Below are positions 40,756 through 49,507 of a DNA stretch of 64,000 nt, piece by piece. Source of the stretch: G965207335 sp965207335 (GTDB lineage: Bacteria > Pseudomonadota > Gammaproteobacteria > PS1 > Pseudothioglobaceae). A program made the position numbers and the translations under genes. Below the pieces are notes generated by a model. It was not told where the DNA came from and searched no databases. It saw only the letters and a list, made by a program, of their open reading frames with translations. The stretch spans positions 1,612,001 through 1,676,000 of the forward strand of contig OZ242267.1 in assembly GCA_965207335.1 (NCBI GenBank), in the 5' to 3' direction. Position 1 is the first letter of the stretch; every line of letters starts with the position of its first letter.

Positions 40756-41487
40756 TTATACACTCATTTTTTTAAATATAGCTTCTGGTATATGTTTAAT
40801 AATTAACATAATCCATCGCCATATCCATTTTGTATAAAGCACATTTTTGTTTTTTTGTTGGGCTTTATAAATAGCATTTGCTACTTGTTCTGGTGTTGCC
40901 GTTAATTTTTTGGGTAAATCCATACCTTCTGTCATTTTTGTTGCTACAAAACCTGGTTTTACTGTTAGTACTTGGATATTACTACTATTTAATCTATTTC
41001 TAAGTCCAGATAAATAAGCATTAAGTGCCGCTTTAGCACTACCATATAAATAATTACTTTTTCGCCCTCTATCACCTGCAACCGAGCTAATAGCAACAAT
41101 AAAACCTGGTTTTCTTTTTTCAAAATCATTGGCAATAATATTAAGTATGCTCACAATACCAGTATAATTAGTATTGATAATTTTTTCAGCTTGACTAAAA
41201 TCTTGCTCTGCTTGTTTTTGTTCACCTAAATAGCCTACTGCAACTACAATTCCTAAGGGTTTTTCTGTTAAATTATTATAAAAATCTTGGTGTGAGTTGT
41301 AATTTAGGGCATCAAATTCTAGACATTTAACCTTAACATTACAGCGAATACTAATATCACTAGCAAAATCTTTTAATTTGTCTGATTTTCTAGCTGCTAA
41401 ATAAATATTATAACCATTATTAGCATATTTTCTTGCTACTGCTTTGGCTATATCACTACCTGCACCTAGTATTAAAATATAAGTCAT
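40756..41487 (-). CDS. SDR reductase, DprE2-like
   Basis: A 243-residue short-chain dehydrogenase. ILGAGSDIAKAVARKYANNG is the cofactor loop with the G-A-x-S-D-I-A pattern of DprE2-type reductases; ISSVAGDRGRKSNYLYGSAK holds the catalytic Ser and YxxxK; VKPGFVATKMTEGMDLPKKL follows. The C-terminal hydrophobic helix (WIWRWIMLIIKHIPEAIF) is typical of DprE2. With the DprE1-like oxidase at 45576 it would epimerise polyprenyl-phosphoryl-ribose to the arabinose form. Confidence 0.8.
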   Translation of the reverse strand: MTYILILGAGSDIAKAVARKYANNGYNIYLAARKSDKLKDFASDISIRCNVKVKCLEFDALNYNSHQDFYNNLTEKPLGIVVAVGYLGEQKQAEQDFSQAEKIINTNYTGIVSILNIIANDFEKRKPGFIVAISSVAGDRGRKSNYLYGSAKAALNAYLSGLRNRLNSSNIQVLTVKPGFVATKMTEGMDLPKKLTATPEQVANAIYKAQQKNKNVLYTKWIWRWIMLIIKHIPEAIFKKMSV

Positions 41488-41529
41488 TTTTATAATCCTA
41501 ATATTCTTGATTGTAGCAAGTTAAATTTT

Positions 41530-43095
41530 TTATACATTTGATGTTATAGTTAGGCTGCAATCATGTTTCATCTTGCCGTAAGTAATAATTGCATATATTT
41601 TAAACCCTAAATTTAGTCTCTTGCCCATATTACCATACTTATTATTTCCTATATTTTTTATACTAATATCAGTCATACATTTTTTTAGTTTTTCATACGC
41701 TTTATCTCGTTTTTTATGCACTGATTCATAAAGAGAAAATAAGTAAACATTAGTCCTTTTTTTAACAAATATTTTTTCGTTTTGTGTTTTATTTGTTAGT
41801 TTTTCAAATACTTTTTTTGTTATTTTATTTAATAAAGCATATACTTGAGATTTGTATTCAATATAGATGTAATAGGTGTTATATTGTTTTTGAGCAAGTG
41901 TAGATAATAACAGTGAATTATCAGAAATAATAATGTGAGGAGAATTAATATCTAAAAACTTTATTATTTCAGTAACTGGTAAGTTATAAGTTGAATTCAT
42001 AGTATTTTGTTTTGCCAGTAAATTAAAAGATGAATAGAATAATACACTTATTGTAAATATTAAATAGATTTTTTTAATATTAACATTTTTGATATAACTT
42101 ATTAGTATTGCCACTACTAAATAAAAAATAGGCGATAAAAAAATACTACTTTTAGGCTTTAATCCTATTTGAGTAACTATCATTAAAGCAATAAATATAA
42201 CAATAAATATAACACTTTCTTTAAATATGATTTTGTTTTTTGCATATACAAAATATCTTAACCCTAATAGTGATATTATTAAAGTAGCAAACAAAAATAT
42301 TATAAAAACATAGTCAAACATAATAATACTACCGCCATTTACCATAGCATATATAGGGTATAAAAATGATGCAAGATAAGTAGATACTTGGCTATCTTTA
42401 TTTAGTATATGGACTGTTAAAAAAATATATATTTGATAAGAAGACAGTAATAAATATATAGTAGCAGATAATGATATATTTTTAAAACTCAAACTATCTC
42501 GTCTAAAAAGTAATATAAAAATTAATACTGTTATCATAAATAAAAATGTCAAATATCCTATATAAGTCATTACAGATAATAGCACTGCAATAACTACTAA
42601 ATTTTTAGTATTAAGTTTTTGATTTTGTAATATGTATGTATATAAAATTATGGCTAATGGCACCCAATAAGCATACCACCTAACCGAAGTTGTCCACATT
42701 AAAATACCACCATTTAAAAATACAAATAAAAATAACAATATTTTTGCGTATTTATCAGTTATTGTTTGTTGAGTAAACTTATAAAAATAAGCAAGTGCTA
42801 AAGCATTAAGTAAGGCTGAAAATACTAATATTGCCTTAAATGAGGAGAATACCTCATAAATAATTTTATTTAATAAATAAGATAGCGGAGGATGAACATC
42901 ATTATTTTGTATCCAGTTTAATGCTTCATTAAAAGAGCTATTAATAATAAATAAAGCATATATGTCATCTTGGTAATAATGATAGTTATAAAAAATCATA
43001 GTAAATGCAATGGATATGTATAACAAAAAGCCTAAAACAACACTATTCTTATTTATATTTAGCAATAAATTAGTTTTATAATTTTCTAATATCAT
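41530..43095 (-). CDS. Polytopic GT-C-like glycosyltransferase 1
   Basis: A 521-residue membrane protein with about 10 or more transmembrane helices. The first periplasmic loop carries acidic residues (YYQDDIYALF) and then NDVHPPLSYLLNKIIYE, the D-D/E ... H-P-P-L arrangement of ArnT/PMT-type GT-C enzymes that use polyprenyl-phosphate sugars. The C-terminal about 130 residues form a soluble tail. In this cluster the likely donor is a polyprenyl-phosphoryl pentose made by the DprE/UbiA genes. The 3' end includes about 35 bp resembling the dprE1-tail repeat. Confidence 0.7.
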   Translation of the reverse strand: MILENYKTNLLLNINKNSVVLGFLLYISIAFTMIFYNYHYYQDDIYALFIINSSFNEALNWIQNNDVHPPLSYLLNKIIYEVFSSFKAILVFSALLNALALAYFYKFTQQTITDKYAKILLFLFVFLNGGILMWTTSVRWYAYWVPLAIILYTYILQNQKLNTKNLVVIAVLLSVMTYIGYLTFLFMITVLIFILLFRRDSLSFKNISLSATIYLLLSSYQIYIFLTVHILNKDSQVSTYLASFLYPIYAMVNGGSIIMFDYVFIIFLFATLIISLLGLRYFVYAKNKIIFKESVIFIVIFIALMIVTQIGLKPKSSIFLSPIFYLVVAILISYIKNVNIKKIYLIFTISVLFYSSFNLLAKQNTMNSTYNLPVTEIIKFLDINSPHIIISDNSLLLSTLAQKQYNTYYIYIEYKSQVYALLNKITKKVFEKLTNKTQNEKIFVKKRTNVYLFSLYESVHKKRDKAYEKLKKCMTDISIKNIGNNKYGNMGKRLNLGFKIYAIITYGKMKHDCSLTITSNV

Positions 43096-43108
43096 TTTTA
43101 CAATCTTA

Positions 43109-43243
43109 ACCTGTGAGATTGTAGTGAATTAAATTTTTTATCCATTTGGTATTTTTGTCTTAATGTTCTAAATTTATCAATATTAGTATATAAATAAATA
43201 TAACTCATTATAGATATAGGGAAAAATGAGATCATTACAACAA
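43109..43243 (-). repeat. Detached copy of the 3' end of the GT-C 2 gene
   Basis: The sequence from GAGATTGTAGTGAATT through ATAGGGAAAAATGAGATCAT matches 43938..44076 with a 12-bp deletion and scattered changes. It is not in frame with any gene. It lies downstream of mazF, so mazEF is bracketed by two copies of the same gene end. Confidence 0.85.
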
Positions 43244-43277
43244 ACTAATTATTCTTGCTAATTCTTTTAGTGATGTA

Positions 43278-43613
43278 TTAAAATATAATACTATCAATAA
43301 TGCCAAGTACTTGATTTATAACACTATTTTTTGCTTTATCTACAAATTGTATCTTTCTTGCCTTATAATCAATAGACTTTACTTGCTCACTCATAATAAA
43401 ACCAGTTAATTTATCGCTATTAACAGGTATATGAAATGGCATTCCTCTATCAGTATTAGTAATTGGACAAGCCAATGCTAAGCCTAGTCTATGATTAAAT
43501 TTAGTGTTACTGATAATTAAAGCAGGTCTCCTACCTTGTTGCTCATGCCCTGCTTGAGGGCTAAAATTAACTAATACTAAATCAGCTTTTTTTGGCACAT
43601 ATTGTATTACCAT
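43278..43613 (-). CDS. mazF: MazF/PemK-family mRNA interferase toxin
   Basis: A 111-residue protein with the MazF core: a strand pair (KKADLVLVNFSPQAGHEQQG), then RRPALIISNTKFN, ALACPITNTDRGMPFHIPV, GFIMSEQVKSIDYKAR and INQVLGIIDSIIF. The conserved Arg in G-R-R-P-A and the C-P-I-T-N segment are intact. It cleaves mRNA and is neutralised by the overlapping upstream MazE (7 bp). Confidence 0.92.
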   Translation of the reverse strand: MVIQYVPKKADLVLVNFSPQAGHEQQGRRPALIISNTKFNHRLGLALACPITNTDRGMPFHIPVNSDKLTGFIMSEQVKSIDYKARKIQFVDKAKNSVINQVLGIIDSIIF

Positions 43614-43867
43614 AGCTCTTTGCCATAACTATCAGTTAACATCTCTTTTGCCTGATAATCATCAGGTAATTGTGCCAGCAGTTTGGCTAAATTATATTTT
43701 ATTTTTTTGTTATTTTTATTGCGATTTTTAACACACTTTATTATTATTTGCTTGTTTTTAATACTTATATCAACTTCGTCACCAGTTTGAATATTTAAGT
43801 TTTTAATAATATCCTTTGGCACTCTTAATGCTTGTGAATTACCCCATTTTGAAATCTTTGCTAGCAT
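43607..43867 (-). CDS. mazE: MazE-family antitoxin
   Basis: An 86-residue protein. ISKWGNSQALRVPKDIIKNL is the swapped-hairpin AbrB/MazE DNA-binding domain, followed by VDISIKNKQIIIKCVK and a flexible C-terminal tail (YNLAKLLAQLPDDYQAKEML) that would bind MazF. The gene pair sits between duplicated 3' ends of the GT-C 2 gene and so is an insertion in the glycan cluster. TATACTATTATA-like AT-rich sequence upstream (43890..43920) may be its operator/promoter. Confidence 0.9.
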   Translation of the reverse strand: MLAKISKWGNSQALRVPKDIIKNLNIQTGDEVDISIKNKQIIIKCVKNRNKNNKKIKYNLAKLLAQLPDDYQAKEMLTDSYGKELW

Positions 43868-43929
43868 ACTACCTCCATACTTAAAAGTATATCTTTTGTA
43901 TATTATTATATACTATTATATTCCTATTA

Positions 43930-44019
43930 GTTAAATTTTTATCCGCTGTGATTGTAATGAATTAAATTTTTTATCCATTTGGTATTTTTGTCTTAATGCT
44001 CTAAATTTATCAATATTAG
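43930..44019 (-). repeat. 90-bp perfect repeat of the dprE1 3' end, copy in the GT-C 2 gene
   Basis: Identical to 45575..45664, including the stop codon. It encodes the C-terminal 29 residues of the GT-C 2 protein. Confidence 0.92.
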
Positions 44020-45571
44020 TATACAAATAAATATAACTCATTATAGATATAATTGTAGATATAGGGAAAAATGAGACCATCATCCTAGGATTTTCACAGC
44101 AAGTAATTATGCTAGTTAACAATACTAATGATATAACCAATGATGTAATAATAATAAAAAATACTTTAAAATTATTTAACATTCCTGACTTTTTATAATT
44201 TTTATAAACATTATAAAAAAATATTGGCGTCAAGATAACACTGACGATTATTCCAATAAATAACACAACACTCAACATAATTGAGAGTATTTTAATTATT
44301 ATACTACCATGATAGAATTGTGGTTCGTAAGAATATGGAAATAGCCCGCCAAAACGAGTCATGTGGATAATGGTTATAGCAGTTTCATACGCCATATTTA
44401 GTGGGTATTGCATCCACGCTTGTAAAAAAATACGCTTACCTTTATTTTGATACAATGAAGCAAACAACTGGTTTGACCCAGATACACCTCCAGAAAATAT
44501 CCATGGCTTATTTTTTAAATTAGTAATGTCTAATTCTAGTACTTCTTTAACATATAAAGGAGTGTCAATATTTTCTAATTTTACTTTAACAAAGTTTGAG
44601 TCGCGAGTAAAAGGATCTGGTCGTGTAAAGCAATATCCATAATTAGCTCTAATAAGTTTCATAATCGATAGATTATATTGATATGATTTGTTAGGATTTT
44701 CTTTAAAAATATTATCATTTTTTAGTGCATCATAAAAACAAGCTATCCACCATTTTGGCATATTTGTACTGTATGCTAAATTATAATAATCATCCCCTTT
44801 AACTGCTCTGGTAGTTCGTTGCATTAAATTTTGTCCTAATACGGTAGAAGATGAAAATACCCCAGTATTTATATAATTTTTTGTCATTATTAGGAAATTA
44901 ATTGATAGTAGAAAAATAAAACATACTAGCAATAATGATAATTGTTTTGTCTTTCTTAGGTAATTTATTATAAATATAAATATAAAAATTAAAACCATAA
45001 CTAAAATTGCCATACTATGAAACAATGCCAGTAAGAATAAAGATAAAATAACATAAGGCAATGATTTATGTATATTATCAAAAACTAGCAGAGAAATACC
45101 ATAGGCTAATATTGAAAATAAAACCATATTAGAATGATCAAAATGAGTTACTCTCCATAATTCAAATGGCAAAAATACTACTGATAGCACAATACTAAAT
45201 ATTGTTATGGTAGTAAGGTATTTTTTGTTTGAAAATAATATATGTAATGTTTTTAATATAAATAAAAATGATAAATAAGTTACTAAGATATTCCAAATAT
45301 AAGCAATAAAAAATACATTTTTACTTGCAGACATTATAGTAAAAAATTTATGTAATATAGGAATGCCTATTGTTTTAGTATGAAAAAACCAAATAAATTC
45401 AAAAAAATGCTTATCCAATGCTAAATAATAAGCATCTGTAAATTTTTTATAAAATAATGAATAGTCTAATGTTGTAATATATAATAAGTGAAACAATAAA
45501 AAAGCAATAGAAAATATCGCTATATTTTGATATAAAGTAGTCTTTTTATTAAACCAAATATACTGTGCCAT
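43931..45571 (-). CDS. Polytopic GT-C-like membrane protein 2, with a C-terminus copied from dprE1
   Basis: A 546-residue membrane protein with about 10 to 11 transmembrane helices, an acidic-Tyr motif in the first loop (KKFTDAYYLALDKHFFEF) and a large periplasmic loop containing RTTRAVKGDDYY and CFTRPDPFTRDSNF. It resembles GT-C type enzymes only in topology; substrate not recognised. The last 29 residues (NIDKFRALRQKYQMDKKFNS and onward) are identical to the DprE1-like C-terminus and come from a 90-bp perfect DNA repeat. They belong naturally to DprE1, so this protein's own C-terminus was replaced. Confidence 0.65.
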   Translation of the reverse strand: MAQYIWFNKKTTLYQNIAIFSIAFLLFHLLYITTLDYSLFYKKFTDAYYLALDKHFFEFIWFFHTKTIGIPILHKFFTIMSASKNVFFIAYIWNILVTYLSFLFILKTLHILFSNKKYLTTITIFSIVLSVVFLPFELWRVTHFDHSNMVLFSILAYGISLLVFDNIHKSLPYVILSLFLLALFHSMAILVMVLIFIFIFIINYLRKTKQLSLLLVCFIFLLSINFLIMTKNYINTGVFSSSTVLGQNLMQRTTRAVKGDDYYNLAYSTNMPKWWIACFYDALKNDNIFKENPNKSYQYNLSIMKLIRANYGYCFTRPDPFTRDSNFVKVKLENIDTPLYVKEVLELDITNLKNKPWIFSGGVSGSNQLFASLYQNKGKRIFLQAWMQYPLNMAYETAITIIHMTRFGGLFPYSYEPQFYHGSIIIKILSIMLSVVLFIGIIVSVILTPIFFYNVYKNYKKSGMLNNFKVFFIIITSLVISLVLLTSIITCCENPRMMVSFFPISTIISIMSYIYLYTNIDKFRALRQKYQMDKKFNSLQSQRIKI

Positions 45572-45574
45572 TAT

Positions 45575-45664
45575 GTTAAATTTTTATCCGCTGTGATTGT
45601 AATGAATTAAATTTTTTATCCATTTGGTATTTTTGTCTTAATGCTCTAAATTTATCAATATTAG
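45575..45664 (-). repeat. 90-bp perfect repeat, original copy at the dprE1 3' end
   Basis: Identical to 43930..44019. Here the encoded tail matches the normal DprE1 family C-terminus (D-E/K-F-R-A-L-R-x-K ... F-x-S-x-x-S-x-R), so this is the donor copy. Confidence 0.92.
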
Positions 45665-46874
45665 CATAGCCTTGCTCAAAGACTTTTTTACCTACTCTAG
45701 CGTCTTTTGCTAAGTAAATACGCCCACCATATTTTAAAACTATTTGGTCAAGTTTTTTAAGAAAATCAAATAAACCTTTTTCAATTTTAAAATCTAGTGC
45801 TAAACTATATCCCTCTATTGGGAATGATAAATAGTTATCATTTGCTTTGCCACAGAGTTTAAGCACCGCTAAAAATGAACCTTTATTAGAGTTTGATATT
45901 TGTTGTAATATTTCTTGCAAACCCTTATAACTATTTTGTTTAGGTAGCACAAATTGATATTGCAAAAAGCCATTTTTACCATATATTTTATTCCAATTAT
46001 TTATTTTATCAAGCGGATAGAAGAAACTATCAAGATCAAGTTGTTGCTGAGATATTTTTTGTCTAACTTTGTTATAATAAATAAAATTAAACACTTTCAT
46101 ACTAAATTTATTTAAAATAAATGCTGGCAAGTAACAAGGAATATTTATTTTTTTACTGCCTTTATAATTAATTTTGTTATTATCGCTAAACTTGCCTAAG
46201 GTTAGCAAGCATCTGCCTATGTTTGCTCTTTTAGCAAAACAATCTATCCAAGCAACAGAATAAGGCTCATTTTTATATTGTTCAAATACTGTAAATGTTT
46301 CTTTCAGATTTTTAGTTTTTATGGTAGTTTGTTGTATAGTAGTTGAGGTTATTTTTTGTAATAATATTTTGGCATCAAGAATAATACCTGTTAGTCCCAT
46401 ACCACCACAAGTAGTCACAAATAGTTCAGTATTTTCTTGTTTACTACACTGCACAATCTTACCATTAGGCAACATTAAATTAAAAGCTACAACACAATTA
46501 CTAAAACAGCCCTCAATATGATGATTTTTACCATGCACATCACTAGCAATAGCACCACCTACGGTAATTAATTTAGTCCCTGGGGTAATAGGCAAAAACC
46601 AACCCTTAGGAATAAAAATATCTAATATTTCAGATAGTAAAACACCAGTTTGTACATGAAGTAAGCCATTATTTTTATCAAAACTTAAAAAATAATTATG
46701 AGCTAGTAGGGTAATTATATTTTTATTTAGTGCACTATCGCCGTAACTTCTGCCATTACCATGAGGTATTAGTTCATCGTAGTTATTAATAATATGTTTT
46801 AGTGTACTATGTTTAGCAAAACAAAAAGCTTTATTATTAATTTTAGGATAATTACCCCAACTTTTGACACTCAT
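45576..46874 (-). CDS. FAD-dependent oxidase, DprE1-like
   Basis: A 432-residue FAD_binding_4/ALO-type oxidoreductase. IPHGNGRSYGDSALNKNIIT, VQTGVLLSEILDIFIPKGWF, PGTKLITVGGAIASDVHGKN (FAD pyrophosphate loop) and HHIEGCFSNCVVAFNLMLPN are typical of DprE1, as is the C-terminal GGRIYLAKDAR. DprE1 oxidises polyprenyl-phosphoryl-ribose to the 2-keto form, which DprE2 reduces. Paired with the DprE2-like gene and UbiA-like transferase in this cluster. The start overlaps the gtrA-like stop. Confidence 0.85.
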   Translation of the reverse strand: MSVKSWGNYPKINNKAFCFAKHSTLKHIINNYDELIPHGNGRSYGDSALNKNIITLLAHNYFLSFDKNNGLLHVQTGVLLSEILDIFIPKGWFLPITPGTKLITVGGAIASDVHGKNHHIEGCFSNCVVAFNLMLPNGKIVQCSKQENTELFVTTCGGMGLTGIILDAKILLQKITSTTIQQTTIKTKNLKETFTVFEQYKNEPYSVAWIDCFAKRANIGRCLLTLGKFSDNNKINYKGSKKINIPCYLPAFILNKFSMKVFNFIYYNKVRQKISQQQLDLDSFFYPLDKINNWNKIYGKNGFLQYQFVLPKQNSYKGLQEILQQISNSNKGSFLAVLKLCGKANDNYLSFPIEGYSLALDFKIEKGLFDFLKKLDQIVLKYGGRIYLAKDARVGKKVFEQGYANIDKFRALRQKYQMDKKFNSLQSQRIKI

Positions 46875-47266
46875 ATTTTATTAGCAGTAAAAACATATTT
46901 TTTATCTAAAAAGTACTTAATAAAATAACCAATACTAAGACCAATTATTGCCCCAATATATTTAGCATTATTGTTAATAAAAATAACATCAAAACTTAGC
47001 TCTGTTAGCCAAAATATAGCGGTAGTAATAATGCCTGTAATAGTATATAAGGTAAATTTTTTAACATCATCTATTTTATTTTTGGACATATGATAAAAAA
47101 TATATTTTTTATCCAAGATATACTTGCTAATAAGACCAGTAAGTGTGCCAATTAATATGGCAACATAAATACTTGCCACACCAGTATAAAGTGCAAAACT
47201 GATATATTGCGTTAATAAATTTAGTAATATAGCAATAACAGAAAAGAAAGAATATTTAATAATCAT
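46871..47266 (-). CDS. GtrA-family membrane protein
   Basis: About 131 residues from Met at 47266; an upstream ATG at 47299 lies within the ubiA-like gene. Four transmembrane helices in the GtrA/DPMS1 pattern (YSFFSVIAILLNLLTQYISF; ISKYILDKKYIF; FTLYTITGIITTAIFWL; GYFIKYFLDKKYVF), with two Y-x-x-D-K-K-Y/Y-F repeats after helices 2 and 4. GtrA proteins are proposed flippases for polyprenyl-phosphate-linked sugars, which suits the DprE pathway here. Confidence 0.85.
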   Translation of the reverse strand: MIIKYSFFSVIAILLNLLTQYISFALYTGVASIYVAILIGTLTGLISKYILDKKYIFYHMSKNKIDDVKKFTLYTITGIITTAIFWLTELSFDVIFINNNAKYIGAIIGLSIGYFIKYFLDKKYVFTANKI

Positions 47267-48135
47267 AAATATATAGTGAAAATAAAATATAAAGTCCAAG
47301 CAACGATAGTAACTTGTATAAATCTATCATTTAAAGCTATTTTAGTAGGTGAGCCACTTTTTTTCTCTACAAAAGTTATTTGCATATAACGCATAATACC
47401 TAATATAACAAATAGCGCACTTAAATAAAGATAATTACTTCCAAAACTTGCCATTACATCAGTTGAAGTAGTATATACAATATAAGATATAATGACAATA
47501 GTTGCTACAACTGTAATCATTGAGTCAATAAACTTTAAACTATAACCATCAATTACTGTACGCATTTTCTTATTGTCATTAATAAAAAATAACATATCAT
47601 CACGGCGTTTTGCTAGTGCTAAAAAAAGTGCTAATAAAAATGTCATTACTACAATCCAAGCAGAAAGAGCAACATTTGCTACTGTTGCCCCAATAAAAAG
47701 CCTTAACACAAAACCAATAGCAATCGCAGTAATATCTAGTATGGCTATGTGTTTTATATAAAGACTATATGCAATATTTAAAATTAAATATAACCCAATA
47801 ATAAAAATAGTATTAATAGGTAACAGTATCATTAATAAACAAGCAAATGCCAACATAACTACAATTAGCAATATAGCCGGTTTTTTTGTAACAAAACCAG
47901 ATGCTAGAGGACGGTATTTTTTTGTAGGATGTTTTTTATCCTCGACAATATCTTGTAAATCATTAAAAATATATACACTGCTTGCAACAAACGAAAAGGC
48001 AATAAATGCAATAATAGTATTGTTAAGCAATGTTAAGTTTGTAATTTGCCCAGCAAAAAATAGTGGTAGGAATATAAAAATATTTTTTATATATTGTTGA
48101 TAACGAATTAGGGCAAGAAAGTTTTTATAATTCAT
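47263..48135 (-). CDS. UbiA-family prenyltransferase, decaprenyl-phosphate phosphoribosyltransferase-like
   Basis: A 290-residue polytopic UbiA protein. The N-terminus RYQQYIKNIFIFLPLFFAGQ and the first Asp motif NDLQDIVEDKKHPTKKYRPL (N-D-x-x-D-x-x-x-D) are typical of the DPPR synthase subgroup, as are the K-H-P-x-K-x-x-R-P segment and the second motif LAKRRDDMLF. It would transfer 5-phosphoribose from PRPP to polyprenyl phosphate, the first step to polyprenyl-phosphoryl-arabinose. NoeC of Azorhizobium is a related bacterial example. A MITE lies just upstream of the gene. Confidence 0.85.
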   Translation of the reverse strand: MNYKNFLALIRYQQYIKNIFIFLPLFFAGQITNLTLLNNTIIAFIAFSFVASSVYIFNDLQDIVEDKKHPTKKYRPLASGFVTKKPAILLIVVMLAFACLLMILLPINTIFIIGLYLILNIAYSLYIKHIAILDITAIAIGFVLRLFIGATVANVALSAWIVVMTFLLALFLALAKRRDDMLFFINDNKKMRTVIDGYSLKFIDSMITVVATIVIISYIVYTTSTDVMASFGSNYLYLSALFVILGIMRYMQITFVEKKSGSPTKIALNDRFIQVTIVAWTLYFIFTIYL

Positions 48136-48184
48136 ATTGTATGTTTTTTAGTTGCTAGCATTTTACCGTATCCTATTTTTCATA

Positions 48185-48348
48185 TAGACATTTGCATAAA
48201 TAGGGGTGATTAGCAGAATTCTGATTTTTGCTTAATTGATGATTTTCTATCAAGCTTGTCCTAGTTGTTCTAAGGCTGGTTTGATAAAAATTATCAAGTG
48301 AGTGAAAAGCGGGGTTCTGATGATTATTCATGTTTGTGCAAAGGTCTC
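48185..48348. mobile_element. MITE-like element, 164-bp copy A
   Basis: Ends TAGACATTTGCATAAATA and TGTGCAAAGGTCTC are inverted repeats of each other, flanked by CATATA at both sides. The body matches the copies at 57821 and 59880. The right end lies within the GT4 gene and encodes its last residues. Confidence 0.85.
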
Positions 48349-49463
48349 TCATATAAATTAGTAAAAAAATCCACAAATAATTTAGCTGTTATATTACTAT
48401 CAAATTCTGATAATACTCTATCATAAGCATTTTTACCTAAGGTTTTAGTCAATTCTTTATTAGTAATCAAAGTGCTATATTTATCTTTCATATCATCAAT
48501 ATCGCCAACTTTATGTACCAAGCCAGTAGTATTATTAATTACAGAATCGGTTAAGCCATATATATCAGAGACAATAGCAGGTACTTCAATAACAGCACAT
48601 TCAAGTGGAGTAAAAGCACAGCCCTCTCTATAACTAGGCAAAACTAATACATTTGCTAGGTTTAATATTTGTTCTGGTTTGTTGGTTTTAGCTAAGATAA
48701 ATACTCGCTCAAGGCTAGAAAATTCTGTTAGTTTATTACTAATATCACCCTCATCTTCACCTACTATAAAGCAAACTAGATTGTTATAAACAGGTAGTAA
48801 ATCTCTCATTACGGTAATTAAATCTAATATGCCTTTGTCTTTATTTATCCTACCTAAAAACATAAATACGATATTATCGCTACTAAGATTATATTTAGCT
48901 AATAATTGTTTTTTTATAATATCATTTTTGCTAAATTTTGCTATATCGACACCGTGAAATAATGTTTTGCTACTGGTTTTTTTGATAATGTTTTGCCCAA
49001 TTAAAAATTCTCTTTGTGCTTTACCTGCTACTAAGGTATAAGTTGTTAAATAATTGATAAATCTATCAATAAATTTTAAAAAATATCTGCTAAATCCAGT
49101 TTTGTTTGCCCAAACTTGCCCAGTAAAAAAATGTATTCTCTTTGGCACTCTTACTATAAAAGCAGATAGCATTGCCAATAATCCTGCCTTAGGTGTTATT
49201 GATAGCACTATATCAAAATTATTTTTGTATAGGTATTTAGTTAGTAAAAATAAGGTTTTAAAATCTTGGTAAATAGATATTTTCCTAGCAATTTTTATTT
49301 GTTTTGACACACTTTTAATGTCTAATTCAGCTTTAAAATTAATGTTGTCACTAGATATTATTGTTATAGCAAAATACTCACTTAGCAGTTGTAAATCTTT
49401 TGCCATAAAAGATTTAATAAACCCAGCAACGCTAACTATGACACAAATTTTTTTCATTTGCAT
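48324..49463 (-). CDS. GT4-family glycosyltransferase
   Basis: A 379-residue GT-B enzyme. N-domain: ICVIVSVAGFIKSFMAKDLQ and FDIVLSITPKAGLLAMLSAF. C-domain: FMFLGRINKDKGILDLITVM and the donor-binding E-x7-E motif SYREGCAFTPLECAVIEVPA. It resembles WbpH/PglA-like amino-sugar or hexose transferases of O-antigen. The last residues (about ERPLHKHE) are read from the end of a MITE, so the native C-terminus was changed slightly. Confidence 0.9.
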   Translation of the reverse strand: MQMKKICVIVSVAGFIKSFMAKDLQLLSEYFAITIISSDNINFKAELDIKSVSKQIKIARKISIYQDFKTLFLLTKYLYKNNFDIVLSITPKAGLLAMLSAFIVRVPKRIHFFTGQVWANKTGFSRYFLKFIDRFINYLTTYTLVAGKAQREFLIGQNIIKKTSSKTLFHGVDIAKFSKNDIIKKQLLAKYNLSSDNIVFMFLGRINKDKGILDLITVMRDLLPVYNNLVCFIVGEDEGDISNKLTEFSSLERVFILAKTNKPEQILNLANVLVLPSYREGCAFTPLECAVIEVPAIVSDIYGLTDSVINNTTGLVHKVGDIDDMKDKYSTLITNKELTKTLGKNAYDRVLSEFDSNITAKLFVDFFTNLYERPLHKHE

Positions 49464-49507
49464 AATTTTAACTTAAAATAGTAAGTGTATGCTATAAAAT
49501 ACCTATC

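Noticed and set aside
48173..48376. ORFs reading MNNHQNPAFHSL... in the MITE copies
   Set aside because: The frame recurs only because the element is repeated; at about 45-60 residues it lacks any catalytic domain and is at best a transposase remnant.
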